A DNA stretch of 64,000 nucleotides from Heterodera schachtii (lineage: Eukaryota > Nematoda > Chromadorea > Rhabditida > Heteroderidae), in NCBI GenBank assembly GCA_023374025.1, contig SIJG01000025.1, forward strand, positions 1,320,610-1,384,609. Direction: 5' to 3'. Under the pieces are notes generated by a model. It was not told the origin of the DNA. It ran no database searches and saw only the letters and a list, made by a program, of their open reading frames with translations. Of the stretch, positions 42,891 to 54,542 are shown piece by piece (positions within the stretch are counted from its first letter, which is position 1; every line of letters starts with the position of its first letter). The position numbers were made by a program, and so were the translations under genes.

Positions 42891-45800
42891 ATGGAGAAGT
42901 CTCGCCTGCTTTATGTTGTGCTGTTTCACACCGTTTTCGCTTCTTTTGGCGAAATTGAGGCCAATTTGCTCAATTATTTAACTGTGCCGGTGCGACAGTT
43001 TTTTGCCGACTCACTTTTGCAACGGTACGGTATTGCACCGTACAGTAGCCAGTTTGAGTTTGTCTACTCCATGGTGGCCAGCATTTTCTTCATCGGTGCT
43101 ATTTTTGGCGGTGCAATTATGGGCCCATGCATGGAGCACTTTGGACGCAGAGCAACCGCAGTTTACCTACGGTAATATGAGGCATCACCCTAAGGCTTAT
43201 AAAATACAGTAAGACACAAAACTCTATTGAACATATAACCGAATACCAAAACCAATAAAAAAAAATATTATTAAGCTTTTAATAATTTTAAAAAATGAAT
43301 TTTAGCTCATTTTTGGGCGCTCTTTCTGCCATTTGTATGCTGTTGTCCAAATGGCTTACAATTGTTGAGCTGTTTGCCATTGGTCATTTTATTGCCGGGA
43401 TAATTGCGGCATGGAAAATTGCCATGATCATCTACTTGGCCGAATGTGCTCCGGACCATTCGCGTGGTATTTTTTAGTGAAAATTTATCAAAGAATTTTT
43501 TGAAATATTAGAATAATTAATGAAAAATTATTTAATCTTACCTTGGCAATTTAAATTATATTTAATTTTAAATTCATTTTGGTTTTTTATTTTGCAGAAA
43601 TAAAACTATTTTTAATATTATATTTATTTAATTTTTCAACATTATTTCTATTTAGTTTTTTCATTTTATTTTTGAGCTTTTTAAGCGTTTTCATTTTTTG
43701 CGATTTTTTGACTTTTACATATTTTTCAGGATGGTCAACAAGTCTCATTGGCTCTGGCTCAACATTGGCACTTTTGCTTATGGCTTCGCTGTGTTTGCCG
43801 TCCGTCTTTGGCAATGACCAACTGTGGTGGCTTTTGCCGGTATTTGCATTGTTTTTGTCAATCTTCCATCTGTGCTTCGCGGCACATTTTCCTGAGTCGC
43901 CAAAGCATTTGTTTTGCGGTGCCCGTCGAAATAAAACAGCCGAAAATTGTCACGAGCGTGCCAAATTATCAATTAAGGTAATTAAATTGATGAAATAATT
44001 AAATTAATATTAAATATTGATTTTAAGTCAAATTTTATGCCTTTTTTACATAGTTTTATCACGGATCCGCAGCAGATGTTTTTAAAGTGATGAACCAATT
44101 TGAGCAGGAACAACAGTTGTTGACCAGCCGCGAGCACTTTAAATGGACTGATTTTTGGAAAATTCCCGAGCTAAGGTTTTTTTTTTGAGAATTTGGAAAA
44201 CATTTAGCACCAAATTAACCTGAGATATATTTTAGGATTTTTGCGATTATAAAAAAAATTGTCCATTTCTTAAATCCAACTACCATGTGTATGATCAACC
44301 AACAAAATTCTTGATTCCAAAATATAGAAAATCTGAAATTCAAATTGGGATTTCGTGTAAAGTAACCCTTAAAATTTTTTAAAAATTCCTTTTTATTATC
44401 ATTCCAGACATTCATTATGCATCACATTACTCACCTCTTGGGTGTTTGCTTTTTCTCTGACTAATCTGAAGAGCCAATATTTGGAATCAATGCTAATGCG
44501 CTATGGCTTGACTCAAACGGGTGCAATGATTTCAACTATGGTAAAAAGGAAATAATACATCGAATATTTTTTATATTTTACTAATTTATTGTATTTTTAT
44601 TAAAATTATATTCAATAATTTAAAATTAAGAAATGTATTTTTGGCGTAAAACTTAATTACTATAATAAAATACGCTATTAAGGTGTAAGCAAATCCAAAT
44701 TTTATACATTCATAGTTTATGTTTAATTGTTTAATTAAATGATAAAATTTCAAATTTTGATGCTAACATATGACCACCTAAAAACAGGGTTCGGATAGTT
44801 CTCAACAAAACTGCTTCGATGCAAAACAATATTAAGCTAATGAATGGCATCAATGGTATAACCCACAAAAAATGCAATAAAAACTAAGGAAATTATTACA
44901 CATTAATCAGCAAATTGAAATTATCATTATTCAAATCAACCAACCATCATAAAAAATGTTGTTAAAATATGAGGTGCTAGGTTGAAGGACAAAAAGTGCA
45001 AAATTTGCTAAGTTTTTGAATAAATCCACTGATCTCTTTTCTCAGACGCAACCAAATTGTACAATCTTGGTATCAACGATAGCCCTAAGAGTTCTCTATT
45101 AGTATGCCAAATTTCAAGAAATTTTATTGTTTTTTAAAAGTTCTAGGCAAAAAAAAAATGAAAAAATTGTCATACTTTGAAAAGCAATAAAATTTTTTGA
45201 AATTTGGCAGATTAATAGAGAATCTTAGGGCTATCGTATATTACCAAGATTGTACAATTTGGTTGTGTCTGAGAAAAGATATCAGTGGATTTAGTTAAAA
45301 ACTTAGCAAATTTTGCACTTTTTGTCCTTCGCCAAATTTGCACTTTTTGTCCTTCGACCCAACATGAAATATGACCATTGCCTGTAAGTGTTTATGAACA
45401 TAATTTAATTTCAGGCGATGATTGCAGTGACAGCTCCATGCTGTTTTCTCTCACCGGTGTTGATCGAACGGTGGGGACGCCGTCCACTGTTTTTGCTGGT
45501 CACTTCGTTCTCCGTCGCGGAGTTGGCACTGATCACTGGTGCTCAGTTTGCCAGCGACCAAACGGCGTCTGGTGGCAACGATGCGACAGCGGCACTGGCA
45601 TTGATCGGCTTCACATTGGGCCAATCCAGCGCCAACCTAGGCATTTTGCATATGACGCCAATTCTGATCGGCGAATTGATTCCGCACGCTGCTCGATCAG
45701 CAACGATTCAGGTGCATCGTTGTAGCTGAGTAAGATTAAACCCTACCCCGGTTTTGTTGTTTGATTTTTTGAGGAAAATCTAAGTTTATTTGAAAATTCA

Positions 45801-46592
45801 AAAAATAACTTCATTAGCTCCCGATTTCCTAGAAAATTCAAAATTTTGGGATAAAACTAAAAATTAGGATTTTTGTAGAATTTATTTTGAACATTCCTCG
45901 ATCGGGGTACCCAATCCCCGATAATTTTGTATTCCAGATTCCGATCATCTACCTCTCCTCCTCCGTGCTCCCCAAGAATTTTTTAACCGATGGTTCGGGG
46001 CTTAATCCTGTAGCTGAGAATAACATTTAATTTTTTTTTTTACTAAAAATTGGGTTTAAAAATTGGGCCGTAAATTTGATGAAACAAACAAAATAATAAA
46101 TACAGAGATATCCCTAAATTATATTATGAAAAAGCTATACCATAAGATTACAAGTACATTTTTAGCCTAAAAATGATACCAAATTCATTTGTGTATGAAA
46201 ATATTTGATAATGAATTAAGCCTACAAAGCTTCTATCCAAATAATCTTTCTTTATTTTTCCATTAAATATTAAAATTGTCATTTAAAATTGCCTCTATCA
46301 GGTCAATTTGCTGTTTGCTTCGCCTCTGTTCATTTTCATTGTGATCGCTTATCCGCCACTGATCGGCACTTGGGGTGCCCTTTTCTTTATGCCAATGGCA
46401 CTGATCAGTGCCGTACTTTTGTTTTTGCTTTATCGGTGGATGCCCGAGACAAAAGGCTTATCAGTGAACACAATTTTCCGGAGAATGGCCAAATTGGGAT
46501 TGTTAAACAGCAGCAGTGAGGGAAGCACTACAAGCATAAATGGTGATGGATATGAGGATGAAGAAACTGAAGCATTAATTTTAAAAAATTAA
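42891..46592 (+). CDS. Sugar-porter MFS transporter (SLC2/GLUT-like), 7 exons
   Basis: Exons 42891-43171, 43306-43466, 43730-43977, 44054-44175, 44408-44540, 45415-45711 and 46302-46592 join in frame to a protein of about 510 residues with roughly 12 membrane segments. Sugar-porter signatures: EHFGRR after TM2, AECAPDHSRG after TM4, HFPESPKHLF after TM6, VLIERWGRRPLF after TM8 and RWMPETKG after TM12. The C-terminal tail is acidic and ends LILKN. It would move hexoses or related solutes across the plasma membrane by facilitated diffusion or symport; substrate not predictable. The second-loop EHFGRRATAVY and QSSANLGI are conserved-type positions. Introns 5 and 6 have gained MITEs without breaking splice sites. 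Confidence 0.88.
44970..45366. mobile_element. Fold-back MITE in transporter intron 5
   Basis: The arms 44978-45130 and 45186-45365 are near-perfect reverse complements (GGTTGAAGGACAAAAAGTGC / GCACTTTTTGTCCTTCG). The right arm has a short extra repeat of CACTTTTTGTCCTTCG. About 390 bp. Confidence 0.75.
45730..46010. mobile_element. MITE in transporter intron 6
   Basis: The inner ends GATTAAACCC and GGGCTTAATC are inverted. Direct copies of TGTAGCTGAG flank it at 45720-45729 and 46010-46019, placing it just after the exon 6 donor. Related to the element at 38949-39080. Confidence 0.6.
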
Positions 46593-47871
46593 AATTTATT
46601 TGTTAAAAAAAAGTTAACTAATGAATAAAATTTTGAACAAAACGTTGTATTAAATTAGTTAATGAATAAAATTTCGAACAAAAAGTTGTATTAAAACTCA
46701 ATTATATTTTAATTCATATTTAATAAAGAAAACAATTATGCAAATATTAATTTGGATTAAAAATGGAAAAGTTTTCTTTCCCTCTTATTTTGGAAAAAAG
46801 AGGCTTCCGATTTTTTATAATAGTAAAAAGCAAAACAAAAAAAATGGTGCTATGTCGTTTCATAAATCCGTCAAGGGATATGAAAACAAAAAATATATGA
46901 AAATATAAATTATAACTTGGCTCAAAATTCGACCAACTTAAATATACCATGTAATTATGAAAAGCTTTAAGTATTCTCTATCAGAATATTTAAAATCTTT
47001 TTTTTACAAAATTATAAAAAAGTTATGGTCATAAAATATCAATAAGTCTTGAATCAGAATTTTTTGTCCATTAAATTTTAATCTTTAATAGATTATACAG
47101 AGGAGTTGAAATTTTAATGAAAAAGTTACAAAGCATTGAACAAGCTATGTTTTTTTATTTGACGAAAAATGGCAAAATATGCATGAAATATGCAAATAAA
47201 AGTCCCGATTTTTATACGCAAACACAAACAATAAAGTGTTTTTCTACTATTTATAGCATGGAGAAGCTAGGAAAAAAATATGCATTTGCATAATTTTTGC
47301 AGCCCTGTATGTATATAATTATTAACTTTTTTAAAGCATAAATGGAAAATTGGTAATTTTTAACGATTGCGAATGATAAATTCAAATTTTCGGTCAGTGA
47401 TCAACGGCTTATTTGTTAATTGAAAAACGGATTTGAAACATTGTTATTGAATTTTACAAGTCTGATTCGTGATTTTCATAAAAAAAAAGTAAAGAATTCA
47501 TTTTTTGTGCTTTTTTGGCATTTATGTGAATGATAATAATTTATTATATTAATTCATTTTATCTTATACATAATTTGAAATTGGAAAATTATCCTTTCCA
47601 AAAATAGCATTAAATCTTTATTCGTTAATAAATCCCCCCAAAATAACATTAAAATTTTATTCGTTAATAAATCGCCCAAAAATAGCATTAAATTTTATTC
47701 GTTAATAAATCCCCCAAAAAAGCATTAAAATTTTATTCGTTTATAAATCCCTCCTTTCATCAATAATACATTTATATTTATTGTGCAAATAAAAGTGTGC
47801 ATTATTTAAACTCGCCGAAATAATTAATCAAATCAATTGAAAAAAGAAATAAATTTTATTTGAGAAAAATA
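46593..47871. repeat. Flank duplicated with 48780-48975 and 52700-53946
   Basis: No gene. The 3' flank of the transporter and the 5' flank of TIL gene 1 recur around TIL gene 2 with scattered differences, so the second gene arose by a duplication of about 1.7 kb. 47180-47320 is an inverted relative of 6112-6235 with the hAT-like end CAGGGCTGCAAAA. 47590-47765 holds four units of about 43 bp, CATTAAAATTTTATTCGTTA then ATAAATCCC. Confidence 0.65.
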
Positions 47872-48267
47872 ATGTTTATATTAATTTGCTTATTTTTGCT
47901 TTTGATTTCGCCAATTATTCCGGCACAAAGTTCCAAATGTCAAGTGAGCAAAAAAAAAATTCTTAATTAAAATAATAATAATTGTTAAATTATTTTCAAC
48001 AAGAACTTTTTAATAAATTAAATATGCGTTTATTTTATGATTTATGTTTTGTTTCAGTGTCCCGAAAATGAGGAGCCAGGCCAATTGAGATGCAACGGAT
48101 GTGAGCCGAGTTGTGGCCATGAAAACCCGAAGTATTGCACATTGAAATTTTGTTATTGCTCATGTGACTGTGTGAAAGGATATTTGCGCAACAAACAGCG
48201 AAAATGCGTGCCAAAAGAACTGTGCCAACACAAAAAGAATTGGAAGTGGGGAATGATGGAGAAGTGA
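47872..48267 (+). CDS. Secreted TIL-domain protease-inhibitor-like protein 1
   Basis: Exons 47872-47943 and 48058-48267, 93 residues. Exon 1 is a signal peptide (MFILICLFLLLISPIIPAQS). Exon 2 is one trypsin-inhibitor-like cysteine-rich domain: CPENEEPGQLRCNGCEPSCG, a middle with C-x4-C-x-C-x3-C-x-C, then a GYLRN..KCVPKELC end. Ten cysteines and the GY(L)R(N)..CV pattern are typical of TIL. Such domains usually inhibit serine proteases; here the target could be host or endogenous. The tail is Lys/Trp/Met-rich. The intron sits exactly between the signal peptide and the domain. Paralogue at 53947. Confidence 0.85.
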
Positions 48268-48975
48268 TGGGACTTCAATTTTCCAAGTAAAATGAACTTT
48301 AACTTTTAAGTTTTTGATGGGCTCATTTGTTGAGATACATAATTATTCATTCATTTTATAATAGCATTCTTTGATATTTATTTTGATAAAAAAAATTTTG
48401 GAGTTTTGTTTTGCATTTAAAAATATAGAAAACATTCAAAATTAATTATGAATGAAAATTTAATGTTTAATTGATTTAAATTTTCAAAAAAAAAAAAGTC
48501 AAATAATTTTATTACTTTGTGCGGATCTTAATTAATAATCTTTCCCTAATTATTTTCTTTAAAAGCGTGCTCTCAGAATATTAATATTAAAAATTTGGTT
48601 CTGGTCGGTTTTATGCGTCATATGAATGACCAACCTCTGTTTCTTAGGACATAACTTTTTTTTCTTACTTGGTCAATGCCTATATTCTTGATAGCAAAAA
48701 GTAGTTTAAAGTCTATAGCAGCTTTTGCATAACTTTATTTAGCTAAGGGCAATCGACAAAAAAATGATTCTCGAATATTTTCGAAAAAAATTGTAAAATT
48801 TTGAACAAAACGTTGTATTAAAACTCAATTATATTTTAATTCATATTTAATTAAAAAAAACAATTATGCAAAAATTAATTTGGATTAAAAATGGAAAAGT
48901 TTTCTTCCCTTCTTATTTTGGATAAAAGAGTTTCCGAATTTTTATAATAGTAAAAAGCAAAATAAAACAAAAAAA
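48268..48975. other. 3' flank of TIL gene 1
   Basis: No gene. 48690-48790 matches 1400-1500. 48810-48975 repeats 46690-46850, the start of the duplicated flank. Confidence 0.5.
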
Positions 48976-49377
48976 GGTGCTAGGTTCGTGGTTGCGCACT
49001 TCCTAGAAAGTGCAAAAATGGGCGATTTCTAAAAAGTGCAAAAATCAAAAAACTGATTTTTCTTATGATTATTTTTAGCAATTTTTCTAATTATAAATTT
49101 GATGCTTAAATACCCATTCTTTTAAAAGTTTTTTTTAGATCTCGAGGAAAAATAATTAAAATTTACCTAATATTAACCAGATTACTTTAAATTTTTTAAA
49201 TATTTTAAAGTTTCAATGGCGCCTATAAGTATTACAAAATAAAGCCTAATCATAGGCCTAGGCCCAAGCAATTTAGCTTGAGTCGAAGCAGATATATTTC
49301 CATATAAACATTTCCATTTTTTATATATTGAGTTCATTTTTTCATTTTTTAGTCCATTTGTAATGACTTTAAAATAT

Positions 49378-49702
49378 TGTGTTAATGTTTGATTTTTGGC
49401 GTATTATTTATTTAATTGTTTTGCCCCTTGTTAATTTTGTCTAATTGTCTGTCAATGTACTCTTTCTCGCCTATCGATATTTTGCCATTCCCTTCCCAGC
49501 AGAATATGTTCCCCCGTCTTTTCTTCAGTTCATTTCTGTTGGCAGTGCACTTTTTATATTTGTGTTGGTCAATTCTTTTCCTCGGACTTTCCCCTATTTT
49601 TATTGTTGCTGTTTTAAATAAAGTTAATTGTCCCCGACTTTGGAAATATTGTGGAGGGAAAGCAGTGATTTGGACCCGACCCGAACAGCAATATTTAGCA
49701 CG
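49378..49702 (+). repeat. 5' LTR
   Basis: 325 bp, starting in TG. It includes AAATAAAG near 49616-49623, a possible polyadenylation signal. Matches the 3' LTR at 52143-52467. Confidence 0.85.
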
Positions 49703-50006
49703 TGGCGCTCCTGGCGAAGAGTTAGTTGTGCCGGCATTGTGGGATTTTTGACTGTTGAGAAGAAGCCGATTTGAGAAGCGTCCAGAACAAGCGCATTGCT
49801 GCGGTTCTGCAATTTTCTTGGTTGCCGTACAGAACAAACGCATTGCTGCGGTTCTGCTTTTTAACGCATTGCTGCGAATTTCACCGATTTCGTCCCACTG
49901 CTAACGCATTGCTGCGATAAGTGAGGACTTGGTACCGACTTATTAACGCATTGTTGCGAACGTCTTGGATTCGAAACGCTGAATTTTATCACCGCCGCTT
50001 AGAGGG

Positions 50007-52157
50007 ATGACCGAACACAACTTCGAGCAGATTCGCCGGACCAATTCGCCAATTGTACACGAAGGAAATGTGCAATTCGCCAACGAAATCGACGGGATTG
50101 AAATGGATGAAAACGAAATTCGGCGTCGACTTCTTCAAGTAAAGAATTCCCACCTCCACGCCGGTCTGGTATTTGATGGCATGATGGCGCAGGCAATTCG
50201 AAGCCTCGATGGCTTTTCATATACCATGACTCTCAACACAATTCCGAATTTGGATGGCAGCAAAGGCTCTGATTCAGTGAACGCCTTTTTCAAGCAATTT
50301 GATATTGCGACAGAAGAATGGCCCGAGTCGAAGCGATTGCGGGCTCTGCGTTCCAAATGTTTTGGCAAAGCTGAGAGAGCTTTCAATTCCGCGGTTGCTG
50401 AAAATCGCCATGATTATCAACTGATCAGAAGAGCAATCATACGACAGTTAGACGACACAGATGCCAAACAACTGACAGCATTAGATCAATTGATGAAAGG
50501 AATTTGGCTTCGGCCGAACGAAACGGTTGATCAGCTCGGCGAACGTGTTTCGTGGTTGGTCCGCTGCGCATATCCCGGCCTCACTGAACATCTGTACGAC
50601 GAATATTCGGCCATGCACTTCATTAGGGCCCTCCCTAACCCAGAATTGGCTACCATTTTAGAGATGACTCGTAAACCAGGAGCATCCTTCGACGATTTCA
50701 TCGCACAAGCGGCACGGGCCGAGGCAGTTCAAAATGCCGCACGGAATTCTTGGCGAAGTAGCCAAAACAACGGCTCTTTCCAAAAACAAAGAAGTCATAT
50801 TGTTTGCTATAACTGCGGCCGAGTCGGACACACTTCTCGGAATTGCTTTTCGCAGCCAAAACATCAGACGCACCAGGACAATCCAATCAGCAATTTCCAG
50901 CCATCACAATCATTCATGAACCAAAATGTTCACTTTCAGCAAAATGGTGAACTGCCGAAAAGGGGGAATTTGTTTGTTGGTGCCGTAAATTTGGAACACC
51001 GTCCCGAAATTGAGAAATTCTTCGGAAAAGCAACGAATGAGAAGGAAAAGGGTAGATTTTGGGAAGAAAACTCGCCGGTTGGTAAAATTTTGGCGGCCAA
51101 TGTTTCGGTATTCGGGCATAAGTCGGATGCAATGCTGGACGGCGGATCGCAAATTTCTCTGATTTCGGCCAAATTTTTCTCTCAAATAATGGATAAAGTA
51201 AGCCAAAAGGACGTCGTTGCCCGCTCCGAAAGTCAAATTATCGACATAAACGGAACAGAAGTGAAGTGTTACGGTGTTGTTAGTCTTCCCATTCGGCGTG
51301 GAGCATTAGAGACGAAAATCAATTTATTCGTCGCACAATCAGCTTTTGGGTATGATTTGCTTTTCGGCACAAATGCCATGGACCAATTGGGTTTCAAAAT
51401 GCTTGACGCAGTAAACTGCCGCATTGTAGACTTTTCACCAGCTTCGGAGCCAAAAAATTCGCCGTTGTTCATTTTCAAAACATTTGTTGTTGATGACCAA
51501 AACTTCGACAAAACCCCGATAAATTTTGGAGGGAAGAGAAAGGACGCGTCGGAGCCTAAAAATGGCACTGGGACCAAGAAAGGTAATAAAGGACGGCGAC
51601 AACAAAAGCAGCCAGAGACGGAGAAGTCATCAATTCGAAATGCCGGTGAAATAAGGCCTCTATTCACCAAAACATTCGTGCCCCAACTGAAAACCAAGGA
51701 AATTCCGATCAAAAATTCTGAAAATTTTGGAGAAAGTGCGGCAAACAAACAGCAATTGAATTCGGTTCAAATGAAAGTGGGCGTGCCAAACGAAAAGGCG
51801 ATGAAGTGTGTTTGGAAAAGGAAAAATTTGGGCCAATTTCAGTTAGGGACAACTGAAAATTTGGGTAGGGGGAAGGCCAGCCCAACAAGGGCTTCGTTGG
51901 CAAATGGGAGGTTGGGTGTATGCGATCGCCGCCCTGACTCTCGGTCCCAACCGCCATTCCATCGAGGCGAGACTGACGTCAAATTTGGCCCAAGAATTTT
52001 TTATCGTGGAGGAAAATGCCGTAAAGAGCCCGACCGTGGAATGTTAGGAGACGGACGCCGGCACAAGCTGAACTCGCCCACCACCTCTCGGATGCCGAAT
52101 GAGCATGAAAGGCAGGGGACGCCTTTTCTTGGAGGGTCGGGATGTGTTAATGTTTGA
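50007..52157 (+). CDS. Gag-protease polyprotein of LTR element
   Basis: 716-codon frame. The N-terminal half is a gag capsid-like helical region (DSVNAFFKQFDIATEEWPES; YDEYSAMHFIRALPNPELA). A zinc knuckle CYNCGRVGHTSRNC lies at about residues 269-282. A retropepsin-like domain follows: active-site strand AMLDGGSQISLIS at about 375 and the second landmark YDLLFGTNAMDQLGF about 75 residues later. The active site reads D-G-G where retropepsins normally have D-T/S-G. The last 230 residues are low-complexity, Lys/Asn/Arg-rich, and run into the polypurine tract and the first bases of the 3' LTR. The frame is fully open, consistent with youth. Gag would form particles; the protease may be weak or inactive. 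Confidence 0.85.
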   Translation: MTEHNFEQIRRTNSPIVHEGNVQFANEIDGIEMDENEIRRRLLQVKNSHLHAGLVFDGMMAQAIRSLDGFSYTMTLNTIPNLDGSKGSDSVNAFFKQFDIATEEWPESKRLRALRSKCFGKAERAFNSAVAENRHDYQLIRRAIIRQLDDTDAKQLTALDQLMKGIWLRPNETVDQLGERVSWLVRCAYPGLTEHLYDEYSAMHFIRALPNPELATILEMTRKPGASFDDFIAQAARAEAVQNAARNSWRSSQNNGSFQKQRSHIVCYNCGRVGHTSRNCFSQPKHQTHQDNPISNFQPSQSFMNQNVHFQQNGELPKRGNLFVGAVNLEHRPEIEKFFGKATNEKEKGRFWEENSPVGKILAANVSVFGHKSDAMLDGGSQISLISAKFFSQIMDKVSQKDVVARSESQIIDINGTEVKCYGVVSLPIRRGALETKINLFVAQSAFGYDLLFGTNAMDQLGFKMLDAVNCRIVDFSPASEPKNSPLFIFKTFVVDDQNFDKTPINFGGKRKDASEPKNGTGTKKGNKGRRQQKQPETEKSSIRNAGEIRPLFTKTFVPQLKTKEIPIKNSENFGESAANKQQLNSVQMKVGVPNEKAMKCVWKRKNLGQFQLGTTENLGRGKASPTRASLANGRLGVCDRRPDSRSQPPFHRGETDVKFGPRIFYRGGKCRKEPDRGMLGDGRRHKLNSPTTSRMPNEHERQGTPFLGGSGCVNV

Positions 52158-52467
52158 TTTTTGGCGTATTATTTATTTAATTGTTTTGCCCCTTGTTAAT
52201 TTTGTCTAATTGTCTGTCAATGTACTCTTTCTCGCCTATCGATATTTTGCCATTCCCTTCCCAGCAGAATATGTTCCCCCGTCTTTTCTTCAGTTCATTT
52301 CTGTTGGCAGTGCACTTTTTATATTTGTGTTGGTCAATTCTTTTCCTCGGACTTTCCCCTATTTTTATTGTTGCTGTTTTAAATAAAGTTAATTGTCCCC
52401 GACTTTGGAAATATTGTGGAGGGAAAGCAGTGATTTGGACCCGACCCGAACAGCAATATTTAGCACG
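52143..52467 (+). repeat. 3' LTR
   Basis: 325 bp, matching 49378-49702 throughout on visual comparison. Followed by target duplication ATAT. Confidence 0.85.
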
Positions 52468-52696
52468 ATATTTAAAAAATTCAAAGTAATTTAATTATGA
52501 TTTATTTAATATTAAGTAAATTTTAATACTCTCTTATACAACATAACTTTTAAGGATCAATTAATTAAATATTTATAATTAAAAAAATTAATAAAAAATC
52601 ATAGGAAAAAACAGATTTTTGGTTTTTGCACTTTTTACGAATCGCACATTTTTTGGAATCGCCCAGTTTTGCACTTTTTTGAATCGACATAGCACC

Positions 52697-53946
52697 GCTA
52701 GATCGTTTTGATAGGAAAATAAAAAATCTAAGACATATAAATTATAAGTTGGCTCAAAAAAATCATGCATGGTATCATTCAATAGCTCTATGTATTCTCT
52801 ATCAGAATATTAATTTAGAAATATTTTTTACAAAATTATAAAAAAAATTATGGCCAAAAATTCCAATAAATTTTTAGTCAGTATTTTTTGTCCATAACTT
52901 TTTTTAAACTCAATAAAAATTTTTGAATTTTATGGCTTAACAGATTGTACTGCATATATAACTTAAACAGTTATCAATTTTAAACTCACTAAATGCAATT
53001 GAGCCAAAATGAATTTATATATGCGATTCGATACCCCTAAGTATTCTCTATTTAACTTTAAAATTTCGAAAAATTTCATTGAGTTTAAAAAAAGCTCTGA
53101 ACTTAAATTCCTCCTTAAGATTTTTGGCATTTAATAACCATAATCTTTTTATACTATTTAAAAGACTTTGAATATTCTGATAGAAAATTAAACTCAAAAA
53201 TTCACGGTCACGGTCATGAAAAGCTTGAATCACGGGTTTTATGGTCAAGGAACACTTCTAGTAATCGAGTGTGCGCTGGTTGTTTAGCGCAATAAGCAAA
53301 CTAATTGTTTTTTAAAACTTTATCGTTTTTACCATTTTTTCTGACCCAATCGGTTGAAAACAGGTTCAACATTTTTCAGGTTGTTTGATGAATTTTTTTA
53401 AAGCACTAATGGAAAATTGATCATTTTTAGCGATTGTGAATGATCAAATTAAAATTTTCGGTCAGTAATCAATGGCTTATTTGTTAGTTGAAAAAAAGAA
53501 ATTGAAACATAGACATTGAATTTCAAGTCTGACTCGAGATTTTCATAAAAAAATTGAGCATTCATTGTTGTGCTTTGATGTTATTTAATGTGATTGGAAT
53601 AATTTATCATCATTTTATTCTTCTTTCGAAGAAATGAAGCTCAATAAAAATTAAGACATATTAATTATATTATCTTATAAATAATTTGAAATTGGAAAAT
53701 TATCCTTTCCAAAAATGCATAAAAACTTTATTCGTTAATAAATACCCCAAAATAGCAATAAAATTTTATTCGTTAATAAATCCCCCAAAAATAACATTAA
53801 AATTTTATTCTTTAATAAATCCCTCCTTTCATCAATAATACATTTATATTTATTGTGCAAATAAAAGTGTGCATTATTTAAACTCACCAAAACGATTAAT
53901 CAAATCAATTGGGATATGAAATAAATGTTTTATTTAAGGAAAATAA
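52697..53946. repeat. Duplicated 5' flank of TIL gene 2
   Basis: No gene. 52740-53215 is a copy of the TATGGCCATAACTTTT MITE family. 53380-53946 parallels 47330-47871. The 43-bp promoter repeat has three units at 53700-53825, against four upstream of TIL gene 1. Confidence 0.6.
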
Positions 53947-54542
53947 ATGTTTATATTAATTTGCTTATTTTTGCTTTTGATTTCGCCGATTATTTCGGCA
54001 CAAAGTTCCAAATGTCAAGTGAGCAAAAAAAATTCTATGATAATTATTTAATTAATGTAATTAAAATAATTATTAAAAAAAGAAAAAGAGAAGTTTGAGT
54101 CGGATTTTTTAGTGGCAAAAATTTTAATTTGGTAAATAATGGCCAAAATTGCGATATAATGGAAAATTTTCTGTACATAAAATAAAGCAACTGAAAAATA
54201 ATAAAAACTAAAAAATCCTCTTTTAAATTATAAAGAAATTTAAAAAATACACATTTCTTTTTTAATTATTAATAATTTTTTAAATTAATTTCAGCAAAGA
54301 GCTTTTTAATTAATTAAATATAGGTTTATTTTATGATTTATGTGTTGTTTCAGTGTCCCGAAAATGAGGAGCCAGGCCAATTGAGTTGCAACGGATGTGA
54401 GCCGAGTTGTGGCCATGAAAACCCGAAATATTGCAAAGCGCAAGAATGCAATTGCTCATGCGACTGTGGGGAGGGATTCTTGCGCGACAAAAAGACGAAA
54501 AAATGCGTGCCAAAAGAAAAATGCCAACACAAAAAAAATTGA
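53947..54542 (+). CDS. Secreted TIL-domain protease-inhibitor-like protein 2
   Basis: Exons 53947-54018 and 54354-54542, 86 residues. The signal peptide is nearly identical to paralogue 1. The TIL domain begins CPENEEPGQLSCNGCEPSCG and ends GFLRDKKTKKCVPKEKCQHK, with the same ten cysteines. The middle differs most (KAQECNCSCDCGEGF against TLKFCYCSCDCVKGY), a pattern that fits change in the inhibitory loop. The product is 7 residues shorter at the C-terminus and its intron is longer (335 against 114 bp). Confidence 0.85.

Larger units (their letters stand above)
49378..52467 (+). mobile_element. Non-autonomous gag-protease LTR retrotransposon
   Basis: 3.09 kb with two 325-bp LTRs, 49378-49702 and 52143-52467, which I could not distinguish by reading. 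They begin TGTGTTAATG and end TTTAGCACG. A 4-bp ATAT flanks both sides (49374-49377, 52468-52471). A primer-site-like TGGCGCTCC follows the 5' LTR and a purine-rich GGAGGGTCGGGA precedes the 3' LTR. The single ORF has gag, a zinc knuckle and a protease; no reverse transcriptase, RNase H or integrase lies between it and the 3' LTR. It must use enzymes from another element (TR-GAG/LARD-like). Confidence 0.88.
48976..52696. mobile_element. Older TIR element split by an LTR element
   Basis: The ends GGTGCTAGGTTCG...GTGCAAAAATGGGCGATTTC at 48976-49055 and their reverse complement at 52615-52696 (GAATCGCCC, TTTTTGCAC, TAGCACC) form inverted repeats of about 80 bp. Without the LTR insertion at 49378-52467 and its duplication it would be about 630 bp. 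Confidence 0.65.

Noticed and set aside
49412..49843. 143-residue minus-strand frame over the 5' LTR
   Set aside because: LTR sequence read backwards; nothing supports translation.
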